IMG/VR virus record: IMGVR_UViG_3300042518_000726
Location: 1-64,000 of that record
Direction: 5' to 3' (one strand)
Source: a virus
Length of the DNA stretch: 64,000 nt
Shown here piece by piece: positions 58,010 through 64,000 of this stretch; within the stretch, counting starts at the first letter, position 1; each line of letters starts with the position of its first letter. The translations under genes and the position numbers were made by a program. Under the pieces are notes generated by a model. That model had not been told where the DNA came from. It saw nothing but the letters and a program-made list of their open reading frames with translations, and ran no database searches.

Positions 58010-58192
58010 ATAGTAAAGTATTTTGCTTACTGCCTGCTCGCGCATGAGTTAATCTTCCTGCCATATGATCCCGCTAAGGATCGGCTACGATTAACTTCAG
58101 CCCGCTTTAGGGATATACCGGCCGGGTACCCTTATTTCTCTGGGCTGCAATGTCCTGTTTATTTCACCTAGGACGAACAAAATACTTAACTA
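58010..58192 (-). ncRNA. Structured inter-tRNA RNA module
   Basis: 183 nt between tRNA-Leu and tRNA-Tyr, noncoding. A 10-bp closing helix AAGTATTTTG/CAAAATACTT (58016-58025 / 58178-58187) encloses three arms: GTTAATC/GATTAAC (58048 / 58089) stacked on GCC/GGC and GATCC/GGATC; CAGCCC/GGGCTG (58098 / 58142) with inner AGGG/CCCT and TACC/GGTA; and GTCCT/AGGAC (58152-58174). A compact multi-arm junction, not seen between the other tRNAs of this genome. Confidence 0.75.
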
Positions 58193-58275
58193 TGGTGCCC
58201 TGGGACGGACTCGAACCGTCACGCTCGCGCACTGGCTTCTAAGACCAGCGTGTCTACCAATTCCACCACCTGGGC
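58193..58275 (-). tRNA. tRNA-Leu (TAG)
   Basis: Class II: acceptor GCCCAGG/CCAGGGC-type pairing, anticodon arm CTGGT-CTTAGAA-GCCAG, variable stem, T arm GACGG/CCGTC, discriminator A, encoded CCA. First tRNA of the noncoding transcription unit. Confidence 0.94.
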
Positions 58276-58362
58276 ATGGTAACGATCTAAGGTTTTAATC
58301 GTTGTGGCTCATGCACCCCAAGCTGACGCTTGTTGAGCTTTTGCGGTTTGTGCCGCCCCATA
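58276..58362 (-). other. 5' leader of the tRNA/structured-RNA transcript
   Basis: About 87 nt between the expected transcription start and tRNA-Leu, with hairpins GCGG/CCGC (58343-58356), AAGC/GCTT or AGCT/AGCT (58320-58338) and AACGAT/ATCGTT (58281-58303). No coding frame. Could be trimmed 5' flank or part of the structured RNA. Confidence 0.55.
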
Positions 58363-58368
58363 TATAAT

Positions 58369-58397
58369 ATTATACAGTATTAGTTAGCGTGAATCAA
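58369..58397 (-). promoter_or_regulatory. Promoter of the structured-RNA/tRNA unit (proximal)
   Basis: -35 TTGATT (58397-58392), 17-bp spacer, -10 TATAAT (58374-58369) then ATTATA. Expected start near 58362, giving a transcript of about 940 nt to the terminator at 57424. Confidence 0.8.
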
Positions 58398-58459
58398 GAC
58401 AAGAAATTAAACGGTAATAGTTGTATTGCTATTTCTTTCTTAATTCACACTATACACAT

Positions 58460-58488
58460 ATTATATCACGTTTACTGGTCTAGTGCAA
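58460..58488 (-). promoter_or_regulatory. Promoter of the structured-RNA/tRNA unit (distal)
   Basis: -35 TTGCAC (58488-58483), 17-bp spacer, -10 TATAAT (58465-58460) then ATGTG. Second promoter in tandem, just after the UvdE stop. Confidence 0.78.
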
Positions 58489-58490
58489 GT

Positions 58491-59492
58491 CTAAATTTTC
58501 ATTTGCTTGACAAAAGCAGCCTGAGCAAGGTTTTTCTCTTTGGACTCTAGCATAATGTCGCTATACTCTAGAAAACTACCGGCCCACTCGTTACAAGCTA
58601 GGTTCCAGTAGTAGTCACTATGTGCACGCAATTTAGCTCGCGTGAATCCTTGTGTTAACAATTCCTGCAGGTTGGGTCGGGCATTGCGATCATGTTCGAC
58701 TACAACATCTTCACGACTCAAGCTGTAGTGGATTACTGGCCTAACACCTCGCCAAGATTCCCATAACCGCTGTACACGAGGATCGGTTGGCTCAATGTAT
58801 TCCCCACTCATAATCCAGTGATGGTGAATGTCTAGGACTAGTGCACAGTGATCTACTAGCTCTAGACTAGCATTAATACCCCAGCTAAACTCAGCGTTCT
58901 CAATGGTAAGCACATTGCGAGCTTCACGACTAAGACGCTTAAGTGCTTGTTTGATACCTTCTGGACCTTGTTTGCCACCAATATGTACGTTGCACTTAAA
59001 GTCTTGAAATTCACGACCATAACCCATGTAGCGAATAAGGTCTACATGATACTCAAACTCTTGAATAGAGTTTTCAACAACATTTGGGTTTTCACTAGCT
59101 AGTACACAAAACTGACCGGGATGAAAACTAAGTCGAATATCGTGTTGTCTAGCTAGGTTGCCAATCATATCAAATCTAGCCTCTAGCTCGCGAACTACGT
59201 CTGGCTCCCAGTACCACCACGACCAGTCGTCGTGGGTATATGCTGGAAGCAAGTCGCTGCTTAGGCGGAACATACGCTCTTGTGCTGGCTTTTTAGCTAC
59301 CCACTCTAGTTGCCTGATTATGGCGTTAGTATTCTTGTCCAGAATACCCCATAGCTTGGCTACAGCTACATCTCGGGTCTGATTATTTAGCCAAGTAATT
59401 GTGGTAGTGCCGGTGTTTAGGCCTGGAGCTGCTTTGTCATGGCTTTCTTGAATCTTGCAAGCAAAACCAACTCTGGGGTGTTGTTTGAACAT
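58491..59492 (-). CDS. UV-damage endonuclease (UvdE/UvsE family)
   Basis: 333 residues with the TIM-barrel UVDE motifs: FRLSSDLLPAYTHDDW, RLSFHPGQFCVLAS, VHIGGKQGPEG, VLTIENAEFSWG and VLDIHHHW, providing the metal-binding His/Glu residues. These enzymes nick 5' of UV photoproducts. Full length. The start overlaps the stop of the upstream small gene by 1 nt. Confidence 0.93.
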   Translation of the reverse strand: MFKQHPRVGFACKIQESHDKAAPGLNTGTTTITWLNNQTRDVAVAKLWGILDKNTNAIIRQLEWVAKKPAQERMFRLSSDLLPAYTHDDWSWWYWEPDVVRELEARFDMIGNLARQHDIRLSFHPGQFCVLASENPNVVENSIQEFEYHVDLIRYMGYGREFQDFKCNVHIGGKQGPEGIKQALKRLSREARNVLTIENAEFSWGINASLELVDHCALVLDIHHHWIMSGEYIEPTDPRVQRLWESWRGVRPVIHYSLSREDVVVEHDRNARPNLQELLTQGFTRAKLRAHSDYYWNLACNEWAGSFLEYSDIMLESKEKNLAQAAFVKQMKI

Positions 59493-59680
59493 TATCGTGT
59501 GTTTTTATAGTTACGGACTGCTTCGGCGTCCAAGCTAGCATAGACTCTGAATTTGTCTTTGCCGACTTGGTCGTAGAGGTCGCTAGCCAGTTTGTACTGC
59601 TTTTCGGTGGTTTCAAGTCCCAGTGGCTCATATCTGCTCGCAAAACATTCCAACAAAAATTCACGGGTATAGCCTGCCAT
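59492..59680 (-). CDS. Small hypothetical protein
   Basis: 62 residues from the ATG at 59680 (GGAGAAA upstream), just after the promoter at 59705. FLLECFASRYEPLGLETTEKQYKLASDLY; an acidic/basic helical protein, family unknown. Confidence 0.55.
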   Translation of the reverse strand: MAGYTREFLLECFASRYEPLGLETTEKQYKLASDLYDQVGKDKFRVYASLDAEAVRNYKNTR

Positions 59681-59704
59681 GTTTTCTTCTCCAAATGAAA
59701 AGAT

Positions 59705-59733
59705 ATTATAGCACACCGTATCCACTAAGTCAA
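59705..59733 (-). promoter_or_regulatory. Leftward promoter for the UvdE operon
   Basis: -35 TTGACT (59733-59728), 17-bp spacer, -10 TATAAT (59710-59705) then ATCT. Twenty-five bases before the 59680 start. Confidence 0.85.
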
Positions 59734-59832
59734 GATTAAAAATAACCCAACTACACACCCCACAACAATAATTAGTCGCTCTACTACGGTAAAACTTCCA
59801 CAATGTATAAAGTTGTGTAATCGGATATTCAT
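59725..59832 (-). CDS. Small membrane peptide (35 aa)
   Basis: ATG at 59832, 3 nt after the phosphoesterase stop, with GGAG 6 nt upstream. Residues 15-34 form a transmembrane helix (ERLIIVVGCVVGLFLIL). The end overlaps the -35 of the next promoter. Small size makes coding status uncertain. Confidence 0.45.
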   Translation of the reverse strand: MNIRLHNFIHCGSFTVVERLIIVVGCVVGLFLILT

Positions 59833-59835
59833 AGC

Positions 59836-60693
59836 CTACTCCAAGTCAATCCAGACTTTACTGCTAGCCTGTTCAAAACGCTCAGCCTGTCGCTCGTAAC
59901 CAGCATATCCACGAGGATTACTTACCACACGGCAACTACCGATCTGGTAGTCATTCATCGAATGCACATGACCATGTGCCCATAGCTTAACCTGCGGATT
60001 GTCTAGGATGATGTTAGTAAGATCACTGTAGTATGCATGGTTGATATAACCATGTACGTGCTCACGGTACTCACTAGCAATTGACTCGTAGCTAGGAGCA
60101 TGGTGAGTCATCACAATAGTTTTGTGGTTGGGGTAGGCTAGTAGAAATTCTTCTAGTCGAGCACGGCTATACCGGTGCTCTTGCTCACTATCACTAGGGG
60201 TGAACTTGTTAGTCCAGTAGCCACCACCAGCTCCCTCTACAAACCTAGCAGGCTCGTGTTTGATTACTTGGTAATCACTCATGAGTCCACCAATAGCATG
60301 GGCAACTGTGGGATTGCCACGATCATTATCCGTCCACATGGTAGCGCCCCAGATCAGGTAATCTTCAATCTTAACATAACTGTTTTGTAGAATAGTTACG
60401 TTAGGGGGTAGAAGGGGTTCAATACGCTTACGCGCAGTTGAGAAATCATGCTGGTAGTACTCGTGATTGCCAAACACGTATAGGACCTGTGCATACTTAG
60501 GCAGTTGGGTATCACAAAACTTGTGGTACGCATCTAGAGTACTCATACCACGACCCACATTGTGTGCTAGTCGGATATGTCCTGCCTCTAAGAGGTCACC
60601 GCATAGGAGCAGGAGATCACCACCCGGCAGGACTAGTGTGTCGTGTCCGGTATCAAAGTTAATGTGTAGGTCGCTAGCGATATGCACTCGCAT
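59836..60693 (-). CDS. Metallophosphoesterase (calcineurin-like)
   Basis: 285 residues with ASDLHINF, LCGDLLEAG, VFGNHEYY, MTHHAPS and AHGHVH, the full two-metal phosphoesterase set. Larger than the 47056 enzyme and only distantly similar. Substrate unknown; related phage proteins act on nucleotides or DNA. Confidence 0.88.
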   Translation of the reverse strand: MRVHIASDLHINFDTGHDTLVLPGGDLLLLCGDLLEAGHIRLAHNVGRGMSTLDAYHKFCDTQLPKYAQVLYVFGNHEYYQHDFSTARKRIEPLLPPNVTILQNSYVKIEDYLIWGATMWTDNDRGNPTVAHAIGGLMSDYQVIKHEPARFVEGAGGGYWTNKFTPSDSEQEHRYSRARLEEFLLAYPNHKTIVMTHHAPSYESIASEYREHVHGYINHAYYSDLTNIILDNPQVKLWAHGHVHSMNDYQIGSCRVVSNPRGYAGYERQAERFEQASSKVWIDLE

Positions 60694-60723
60694 GATGTTC
60701 TCTGTGTGAATTATTTATAAAAT

Positions 60724-60752
60724 ATTATATAATTTTTGAGATTTAGGGTCAA
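60724..60752 (-). promoter_or_regulatory. Leftward promoter
   Basis: -35 TTGACC (60752-60747), 17-bp spacer, -10 TATAAT (60729-60724) then ATTT. Drives the phosphoesterase gene at 60693. Confidence 0.87.
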
Positions 60753-60764
60753 GATAGAAATCTT

Positions 60765-60839
60765 TGGCCCGGCCGGAGGGAATCGAACCCCCATTCGCAC
60801 TTTAGAAGAATGCTGTCCTATCCGTTGAACGACGGCCAG
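60765..60839 (-). tRNA. tRNA-Arg (TCT)
   Basis: Acceptor CTGGCCG/CGGCCGG, anticodon arm GCATT-CTTCTAA-AGTGC, T loop TTCGATT, discriminator G, encoded CCA. Reads AGA, a codon frequent in this AT-rich genome. Confidence 0.94.
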
Positions 60840-60843
60840 TGTT

Positions 60844-61071
60844 TTACATACCAGCTATATCCCTGCATACACTACAAATGGGATTTTGATCTAGGTCTAG
60901 GATTAGTCGCTTAGACCAGATGTTACAGTGTGTACACTGCTCTATGCCAATGTCCATTTCTAGTATACTTTCGTAGTCTAGGTCAAGTTCATTGCATACT
61001 TTTTTAAGCGGCACACGGGTACGCTCTAGGCGTTTAACCAGCTCACTTAGTTTCAGGCTTCCAGCGGTCAT
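60844..61071 (-). CDS. Small zinc-ribbon protein
   Basis: 75 residues from the ATG at 61071; starts at 61080 (GTG) or 61095 (TTG) are possible. An N-terminal HTH-like helix (KLSELVKRLERTRVPLKKVCNEL) is followed by a four-Cys ribbon (C-T-H-C…C-S-V-C). Overlaps the nucleotide-hydrolase gene by 29 nt or more. Possible transcription regulator. Confidence 0.6.
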   Translation of the reverse strand: MTAGSLKLSELVKRLERTRVPLKKVCNELDLDYESILEMDIGIEQCTHCNIWSKRLILDLDQNPICSVCRDIAGM

Positions 61072-61498
61072 CGAGTTCACGGTGTGTTTTTTCAAATTCT
61101 AGGAGGAACATAATGCAACACATAGCATGAGCTAGGTGGCTTAGTCCCGATTCAGGGTCACGATCTTCGCCGTCTTGAAAAGCTAGGATGTGACGTAGTG
61201 CTGCACTAAGTGGACGAGACCACTCAAATCCGCCACGCCAATTATGTGCAGCGTACTTCTCTTTGCCAAAGGCTAGTACCATAGCAGTTTGATGTAGTGC
61301 TTCACTGCTGAGTAGGCTCATAGGAGCCTTATAACTATCGTACTTTAGTGCAGTACCTTGCGGTTTTGGTGTAGCCTCTTGCCAAGCAGGCTTACTCCAG
61401 CCAGGCCCAAAAAACTGATTTGTTTCTATAGCCTGCTTCATTTTGTCTACTTCTTCTTGCGAGTATAGTGGTGTTTGTGTAAAATTTATAGTTGTCAT
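61043..61498 (-). CDS. dATP/dGTP diphosphohydrolase-like protein
   Basis: 151 residues from the ATG at 61498. The core KYDSYKAPMSLLSSEALHQTAMVLAFGKEKYAAHNW…LSAALRHILAFQDGEDRDPESGLSHLAHAMCCIMFLLEF matches the phage dATP/dGTP diphosphohydrolase N-terminal domain (MazG-related all-alpha fold; metal ligands from the DxES and H residues). It would adjust purine dNTP pools. No PurZ homologue is visible, so no evidence for Z-base DNA here. Confidence 0.82.
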   Translation of the reverse strand: MTTINFTQTPLYSQEEVDKMKQAIETNQFFGPGWSKPAWQEATPKPQGTALKYDSYKAPMSLLSSEALHQTAMVLAFGKEKYAAHNWRGGFEWSRPLSAALRHILAFQDGEDRDPESGLSHLAHAMCCIMFLLEFEKTHRELDDRWKPETK

Positions 61499-61517
61499 GG
61501 TTGTAGTATAGACAAAG

Positions 61518-61548
61518 GCGGCCAAGTCTCGTAGGAGAACTTGGCCGC
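61518..61548 (-). promoter_or_regulatory. GC-rich hairpin in the leader of the dNTP hydrolase gene
   Basis: A perfect 10-bp stem GCGGCCAAGT/ACTTGGCCGC with an 11-nt loop, followed leftward by CCTTTGTC. Only three T residues follow, so it is a weak terminator; sitting between a promoter and the gene it could act as attenuator. Confidence 0.45.
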
Positions 61549-61558
61549 GGGAACACAC

Positions 61559-61699
61559 TTACCTGTACACAGGACTTATAGTGTAGCATCCAACTTGTAC
61601 CTCCAAGCCGTGTACGGCCCAGATTATATAGTGGATTAAGGCATTTGAGTTGTTTCTTGCAACTAGCAGTTCGTGGTCAAATCCTTGAACACCACGCAA
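61559..61699 (-). CDS. Doubtful short ORF in the leader region (46 aa)
   Basis: A TTG at 61699, at the expected transcription start of promoter 61706, opens a frame to 61559. There is no ribosome-binding site and no motif. Equally well this is a noncoding 200-nt leader. Confidence 0.2.
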   Translation of the reverse strand: MRGVQGFDHELLVARNNSNALIHYIIWAVHGLEVQVGCYTISPVYR

Positions 61700-61705
61700 A
61701 GTAAT

Positions 61706-61734
61706 ATTATAGCATTTGTGGAAGATTATGTCAA
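61706..61734 (-). promoter_or_regulatory. Leftward promoter, best match of the family
   Basis: -35 TTGACA (61734-61729), 17-bp spacer, -10 TATAAT (61711-61706) then ATTAC: both hexamers perfect. Confidence 0.9.
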
Positions 61735-61736
61735 CG

Positions 61737-61919
61737 CTACTTTTTTGGTGGTTTAAATAGTGCGGGAACCTGCTGTTCACGACGAACCGCAAGTGTTTCT
61801 ATAAGTTCATTTACTTTAGGACTAGTTTCTATGGTGTGTTCTCTATTATACTTTAAATACGTAGGAAGCAATTCTTGTCTAATAACCTGTTCTAGGTTTT
61901 TAGTGTAATCTGTTTGCAT
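61737..61919 (-). CDS. Small hypothetical protein
   Basis: 60 residues from the ATG at 61919 with GGAGG 8 nt upstream; the longer frame to 61997 would span the promoter. Charged and helical. First gene of the leftward side at the divergent promoter region. Confidence 0.6.
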   Translation of the reverse strand: MQTDYTKNLEQVIRQELLPTYLKYNREHTIETSPKVNELIETLAVRREQQVPALFKPPKK

Positions 61920-61943
61920 AGTAAATCCTCCACAATTTTTATA

Positions 61944-61973
61944 ATTATAGCACTCTAGCAGAACCTTGTGCAA
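61944..61973 (-). promoter_or_regulatory. Leftward promoter of the divergent pair
   Basis: -10 TATAAT (61949-61944) with TTGCAC (61973-61968) at 18 bp, or TGCACA at 17 bp. Faces away from the rightward promoter at 62019. Confidence 0.65.
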
Positions 61974-62018
61974 CACAAAATTTTTATTGCCCATCAAAGA
62001 CCTGGTTATATTTCGGAC

Positions 62019-62047
62019 TTGATTTATTTTTGTTGATAGAGTATAAT
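62019..62047 (+). promoter_or_regulatory. Rightward promoter of the divergent pair
   Basis: TTGATT (62019-62024), 17-bp spacer, TATAAT (62042-62047) followed by ATATAAT. It can drive the small gene at 62113, the cell-wall hydrolase and thyX. Confidence 0.75.
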
Positions 62048-62112
62048 ATATAATCTAGTCATTACTTTTTAGGCTAGAACCCATTAATAACCTTTACCAA
62101 ATCACACCAAAA

Positions 62113-62259
62113 ATGCAAATCGTAAAAATGGATAAAGTGCCGCTTCTAGCTAACGAATTCCTATTCTATCTAGACGCATGGCTTCATTGTTACAAAAATC
62201 AAATTGATCTTAACCGAATCCAACGAAAGAACTGGCAAGTATGGCAAATTGTAGACTAA
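62113..62259 (+). CDS. Small hypothetical protein (48 aa)
   Basis: ATG at 62113 to TAA at 62259: MQIVKMDKVPLLANEFLFYL then LDAWLHCYKNQIDLNRIQ and a Trp/Gln-rich end. No clear ribosome-binding site. The only coding candidate in the leader between the divergent promoter and the hydrolase gene. Confidence 0.45.
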   Translation: MQIVKMDKVPLLANEFLFYLDAWLHCYKNQIDLNRIQRKNWQVWQIVD

Positions 62260-62270
62260 ACTAGTGTGTG

Positions 62271-62300
62271 ATTTGAGCAATCCACCAAGGAGGCTCAAAT
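62271..62300 (+). promoter_or_regulatory. Hairpin enclosing the ribosome-binding site of the hydrolase gene
   Basis: ATTTGAGC (62271-62278) is perfectly complementary to GCTCAAAT (62293-62300). The 14-nt loop contains AAGGAG and the stem includes the first two bases of the ATG, so folding would hinder translation initiation. Confidence 0.6.
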
Positions 62301-62724
62301 GAAAAAGTTTTTTGTTGTGTTGTGTGGCGCAGTGCTAATTTCTGCTGCTGGGGCAAAGCCCACGGATCCAGAAACACAGTGCTTGGCCCGTAATGTTTAC
62401 CACGAAGCTCGTGGTGAATCTTGGCAGGGTAAGATGGCAGTGGCTATAACTACCATAAATCGTACTAATCACTGGCAGTTTCCTAAAACTATTTGTAAAG
62501 TAGTTTATCAACCCGGACAGTTTCACTGGACTAGAAACAAACATCTTAGGATAACTGATATACCGGCTTGGAATGATAGCATCCTAGTAGCACTTATTGC
62601 ACAAGAGTTTGCACATGAGTATGCAAAACACTTTCCTGCACTATACTTTCACAATCACACAGTTCGTCCACGTTGGCAACACCGCAAGCTGGCTACTATA
62701 GGTCGGCACACATTTTACCACTAA
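62299..62724 (+). CDS. Exported cell-wall hydrolase (SleB/Hydrolase_2 family)
   Basis: 141 residues with a signal peptide (cleavage after AGA near residue 19). CLARNVYHEARGESWQGKMAVA is the family signature with the catalytic Glu; VVYQPGQFHWT and HNHTVRPRW complete it. These enzymes cleave peptidoglycan glycan strands. Being exported, it acts without a holin, unlike the GH19 endolysin. Start overlapped by the RBS hairpin. Confidence 0.9.
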   Translation: MKKFFVVLCGAVLISAAGAKPTDPETQCLARNVYHEARGESWQGKMAVAITTINRTNHWQFPKTICKVVYQPGQFHWTRNKHLRITDIPAWNDSILVALIAQEFAHEYAKHFPALYFHNHTVRPRWQHRKLATIGRHTFYH

Positions 62725-62725
62725 A

Positions 62726-63625
62726 ATGAGCAATATAAAAGCTACTATTATCAGGGACAGTGTATATACTCCCACTAAGTCCAGAATTACTACATTTGAA
62801 ATTGAGTACCCACGCTTTATCCTAGCTGAGTTTAATACTCACCGTATGCTATCGCGCAATACAGCTAGTTCGCGTGCAATTCCTGTACAAAAAATGCACG
62901 AACACATTCGTGATAACACTGCGGTTCCTGTGGTTTGGGGTCAAAATAAAGCAGGCATGCAAGCAGATGAAGAAATACTGCCAGATATGCAAAACTATGC
63001 TAGGCTAACTTGGATGGAAGCTCGAGATAGTGCTATTCGCTACAGCAGGTTACTAGCAGATTTTGATGTACACAAGCAGATTACTAACCGGCTCACAGAG
63101 CCATTTCAAATTGTTAAAACTGTAGTAACTGCGACGGAGTGGGAAAACTTCTTCTGGCTACGAGACCATGAGATGGCACAGCCTGAGTTTAAGGAACTTG
63201 CCCATCAAATGCATGAACTGTACCGCGCATCACAACCTCAAGCACTACAACCGGACGAATGGCACCTACCCTATGTTCGTACAACTCGTGCTGCTAATCA
63301 TACGCAGATGTTTATTGATGAACAAACAGGCCTAGAAATCAAGCTGGCCGACGCTATCAAGATTAGTGCTAGTTGTTGTGCACAGGTAAGCTATCGCAAG
63401 CAGGATACCTCACTAGACAAAGCTATTCGTATCTATGATCAATTAGTAGAATCTAAACCCGCACACGCTAGTCCAGTTGAACATCAGGCTACTCCTATTA
63501 CGCAGTGGGATACCCTAGAGCGTATTGGTGTATCGCATCAGGATCGATATGGTCAGCTATGGTCGGGCAACTTCTGCGGTTGGGTTCAATACCGCAAACT
63601 TATTCCAGGAGAAGCAAAGTGGTAA
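62726..63625 (+). CDS. thyX: Flavin-dependent thymidylate synthase
   Basis: 299 residues. ThyX motif variant THRMLSRNTASSR (38-50), Trp/His-rich FAD region, and YVRTTRAANHTQ…ISASCCAQVSYRK…SPVEHQATP in the second half, as in the larger phage ThyX forms. Converts dUMP to dTMP using FAD/NADPH and methylene-THF without needing dihydrofolate reductase. Together with dUTPase and the class II reductase it completes dTTP supply. Confidence 0.9.
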   Translation: MSNIKATIIRDSVYTPTKSRITTFEIEYPRFILAEFNTHRMLSRNTASSRAIPVQKMHEHIRDNTAVPVVWGQNKAGMQADEEILPDMQNYARLTWMEARDSAIRYSRLLADFDVHKQITNRLTEPFQIVKTVVTATEWENFFWLRDHEMAQPEFKELAHQMHELYRASQPQALQPDEWHLPYVRTTRAANHTQMFIDEQTGLEIKLADAIKISASCCAQVSYRKQDTSLDKAIRIYDQLVESKPAHASPVEHQATPITQWDTLERIGVSHQDRYGQLWSGNFCGWVQYRKLIPGEAKW

Positions 63626-63819
63626 AAAATATTGGATTTAATTTATTAGCCCTATTACTTTTTCTACCACTACTAGTAGGCGTGGTTGATTTGTGGGCAC
63701 TAATTATGCTGGACACTACATTTATTGTGGAATGGGATTCTCAAAAGTTTACGGGTGCTTGGTTGCTTAGCATTGCTGGTGTTTTTGTTAAAATTGCACA
63801 TACCTGGAGTAAGGCATAA
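63619..63819 (+). CDS. Small membrane protein
   Basis: 66 residues; GTG start at 63619 with AGGAG upstream, overlapping thyX by 7 nt. Two hydrophobic segments (about 6-27 and 43-58). Stop overlaps the next ATG by one base. Function unknown. Confidence 0.55.
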   Translation: MVKNIGFNLLALLLFLPLLVGVVDLWALIMLDTTFIVEWDSQKFTGAWLLSIAGVFVKIAHTWSKA

Positions 63820-64000
63820 TGAGAACCCACTATTGGTCGTGTACACCACTAGCGGACAGGATTCGTGGTACACTTAAGCCCACAGCCTTGGGCTGGGACG
63901 AGTGGGAAGGCTGGAAGGTAGAAGCTAAGCAAAAACATCCCCTACGCTACTGGATTGCCGAAACACTTCTAGATAAGGTACAAGCCACCATCCACTGGGT
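63819..64000 (+). CDS. Conserved phage protein (3' truncated by window)
   Basis: ATG at 63819 (TAATG junction); 60 residues visible. MRTHYWSCTPLADRIRGTLKPTALGWDEWEGWKVEAKQKHPLRYWIAE-type sequence belongs to a small family found in many large phages; role unknown. Confidence 0.65.
   Translation, partial: MRTHYWSCTPLADRIRGTLKPTALGWDEWEGWKVEAKQKHPLRYWIAETLLDKVQATIHW

Noticed and set aside
61043-61498. Sign of a Z-base (2-aminoadenine) genome
   Set aside because: The dATP/dGTP diphosphohydrolase is only one part of that pathway and no PurZ-like gene is visible in the window.

Overview
The window is one stretch of a large tailed double-stranded DNA bacteriophage genome: AT-rich, very densely packed, with overlapping genes, 19 tRNA genes and a tmRNA gene. 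It splits into two halves. From 1 to 24.6 kb the genes run rightward and encode tail fibres, envelope-associated proteins, lysis functions and PhoH. From 24.65 to 62.0 kb nearly everything runs leftward and encodes nucleotide metabolism, replication, recombination, translation support and stress functions. A perfect 19-bp bidirectional terminator (24612-24653) separates the halves. A divergent promoter pair near 61.95/62.03 kb starts a new rightward block (cell-wall hydrolase, ThyX) that leaves the window.

Rightward half. A partial repeat-built fibre gene (1-2919) is followed by a terminator, a near-consensus sigma70 promoter and a possibly structured leader. Then come small virion proteins, three further fibre proteins including a 2563-residue fibre with 15 copies of a YDxxxTxYYxDP motif, a tail-fibre assembly chaperone, secreted/membrane proteins (one with six C-x9-C repeats), a spanin pair, a GH19 endolysin, holin candidates, PhoH and a conserved phage protein.

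Leftward half. In order: B12-dependent monomeric ribonucleotide reductase, dUTPase, 5'-3' exonuclease, PstS, Hjc-like nuclease, a class II aldolase-family enzyme, SbcC, glutaredoxin and SbcD, gp32-like SSB, UvsW-like helicase, family A DNA polymerase, primase, DnaB helicase, a multi-HTH protein and a two-gene NAD+ DNA ligase. From 46.8 to 60.8 kb small genes alternate with tRNAs, a circularly permuted tmRNA (tag ANKLNANDETFALAA), Hsp20, a cytosine methyltransferase, a collagen-like virion cassette, UV-damage endonuclease and two metallophosphoesterases. At least 13 leftward promoters share TTGnnn-N17-TATAATAT.

The most unusual element is a roughly 0.94-kb noncoding transcription unit at 57424-58397. 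It has its own promoters, tRNA-Leu(UAG), a 183-nt multi-arm RNA, tRNA-Tyr(GUA), about 457 nt of dense hairpins and a strong terminator. It resembles in setting the giant phage RNAs GOLLD and ROOL, but I could not match a consensus by eye. The host is probably Gram-negative (spanins, sigma70 promoters). The permuted tmRNA and the ending of its tag fit a betaproteobacterium, and cyanophage-like virion proteins suggest an aquatic phage; both are inferences.
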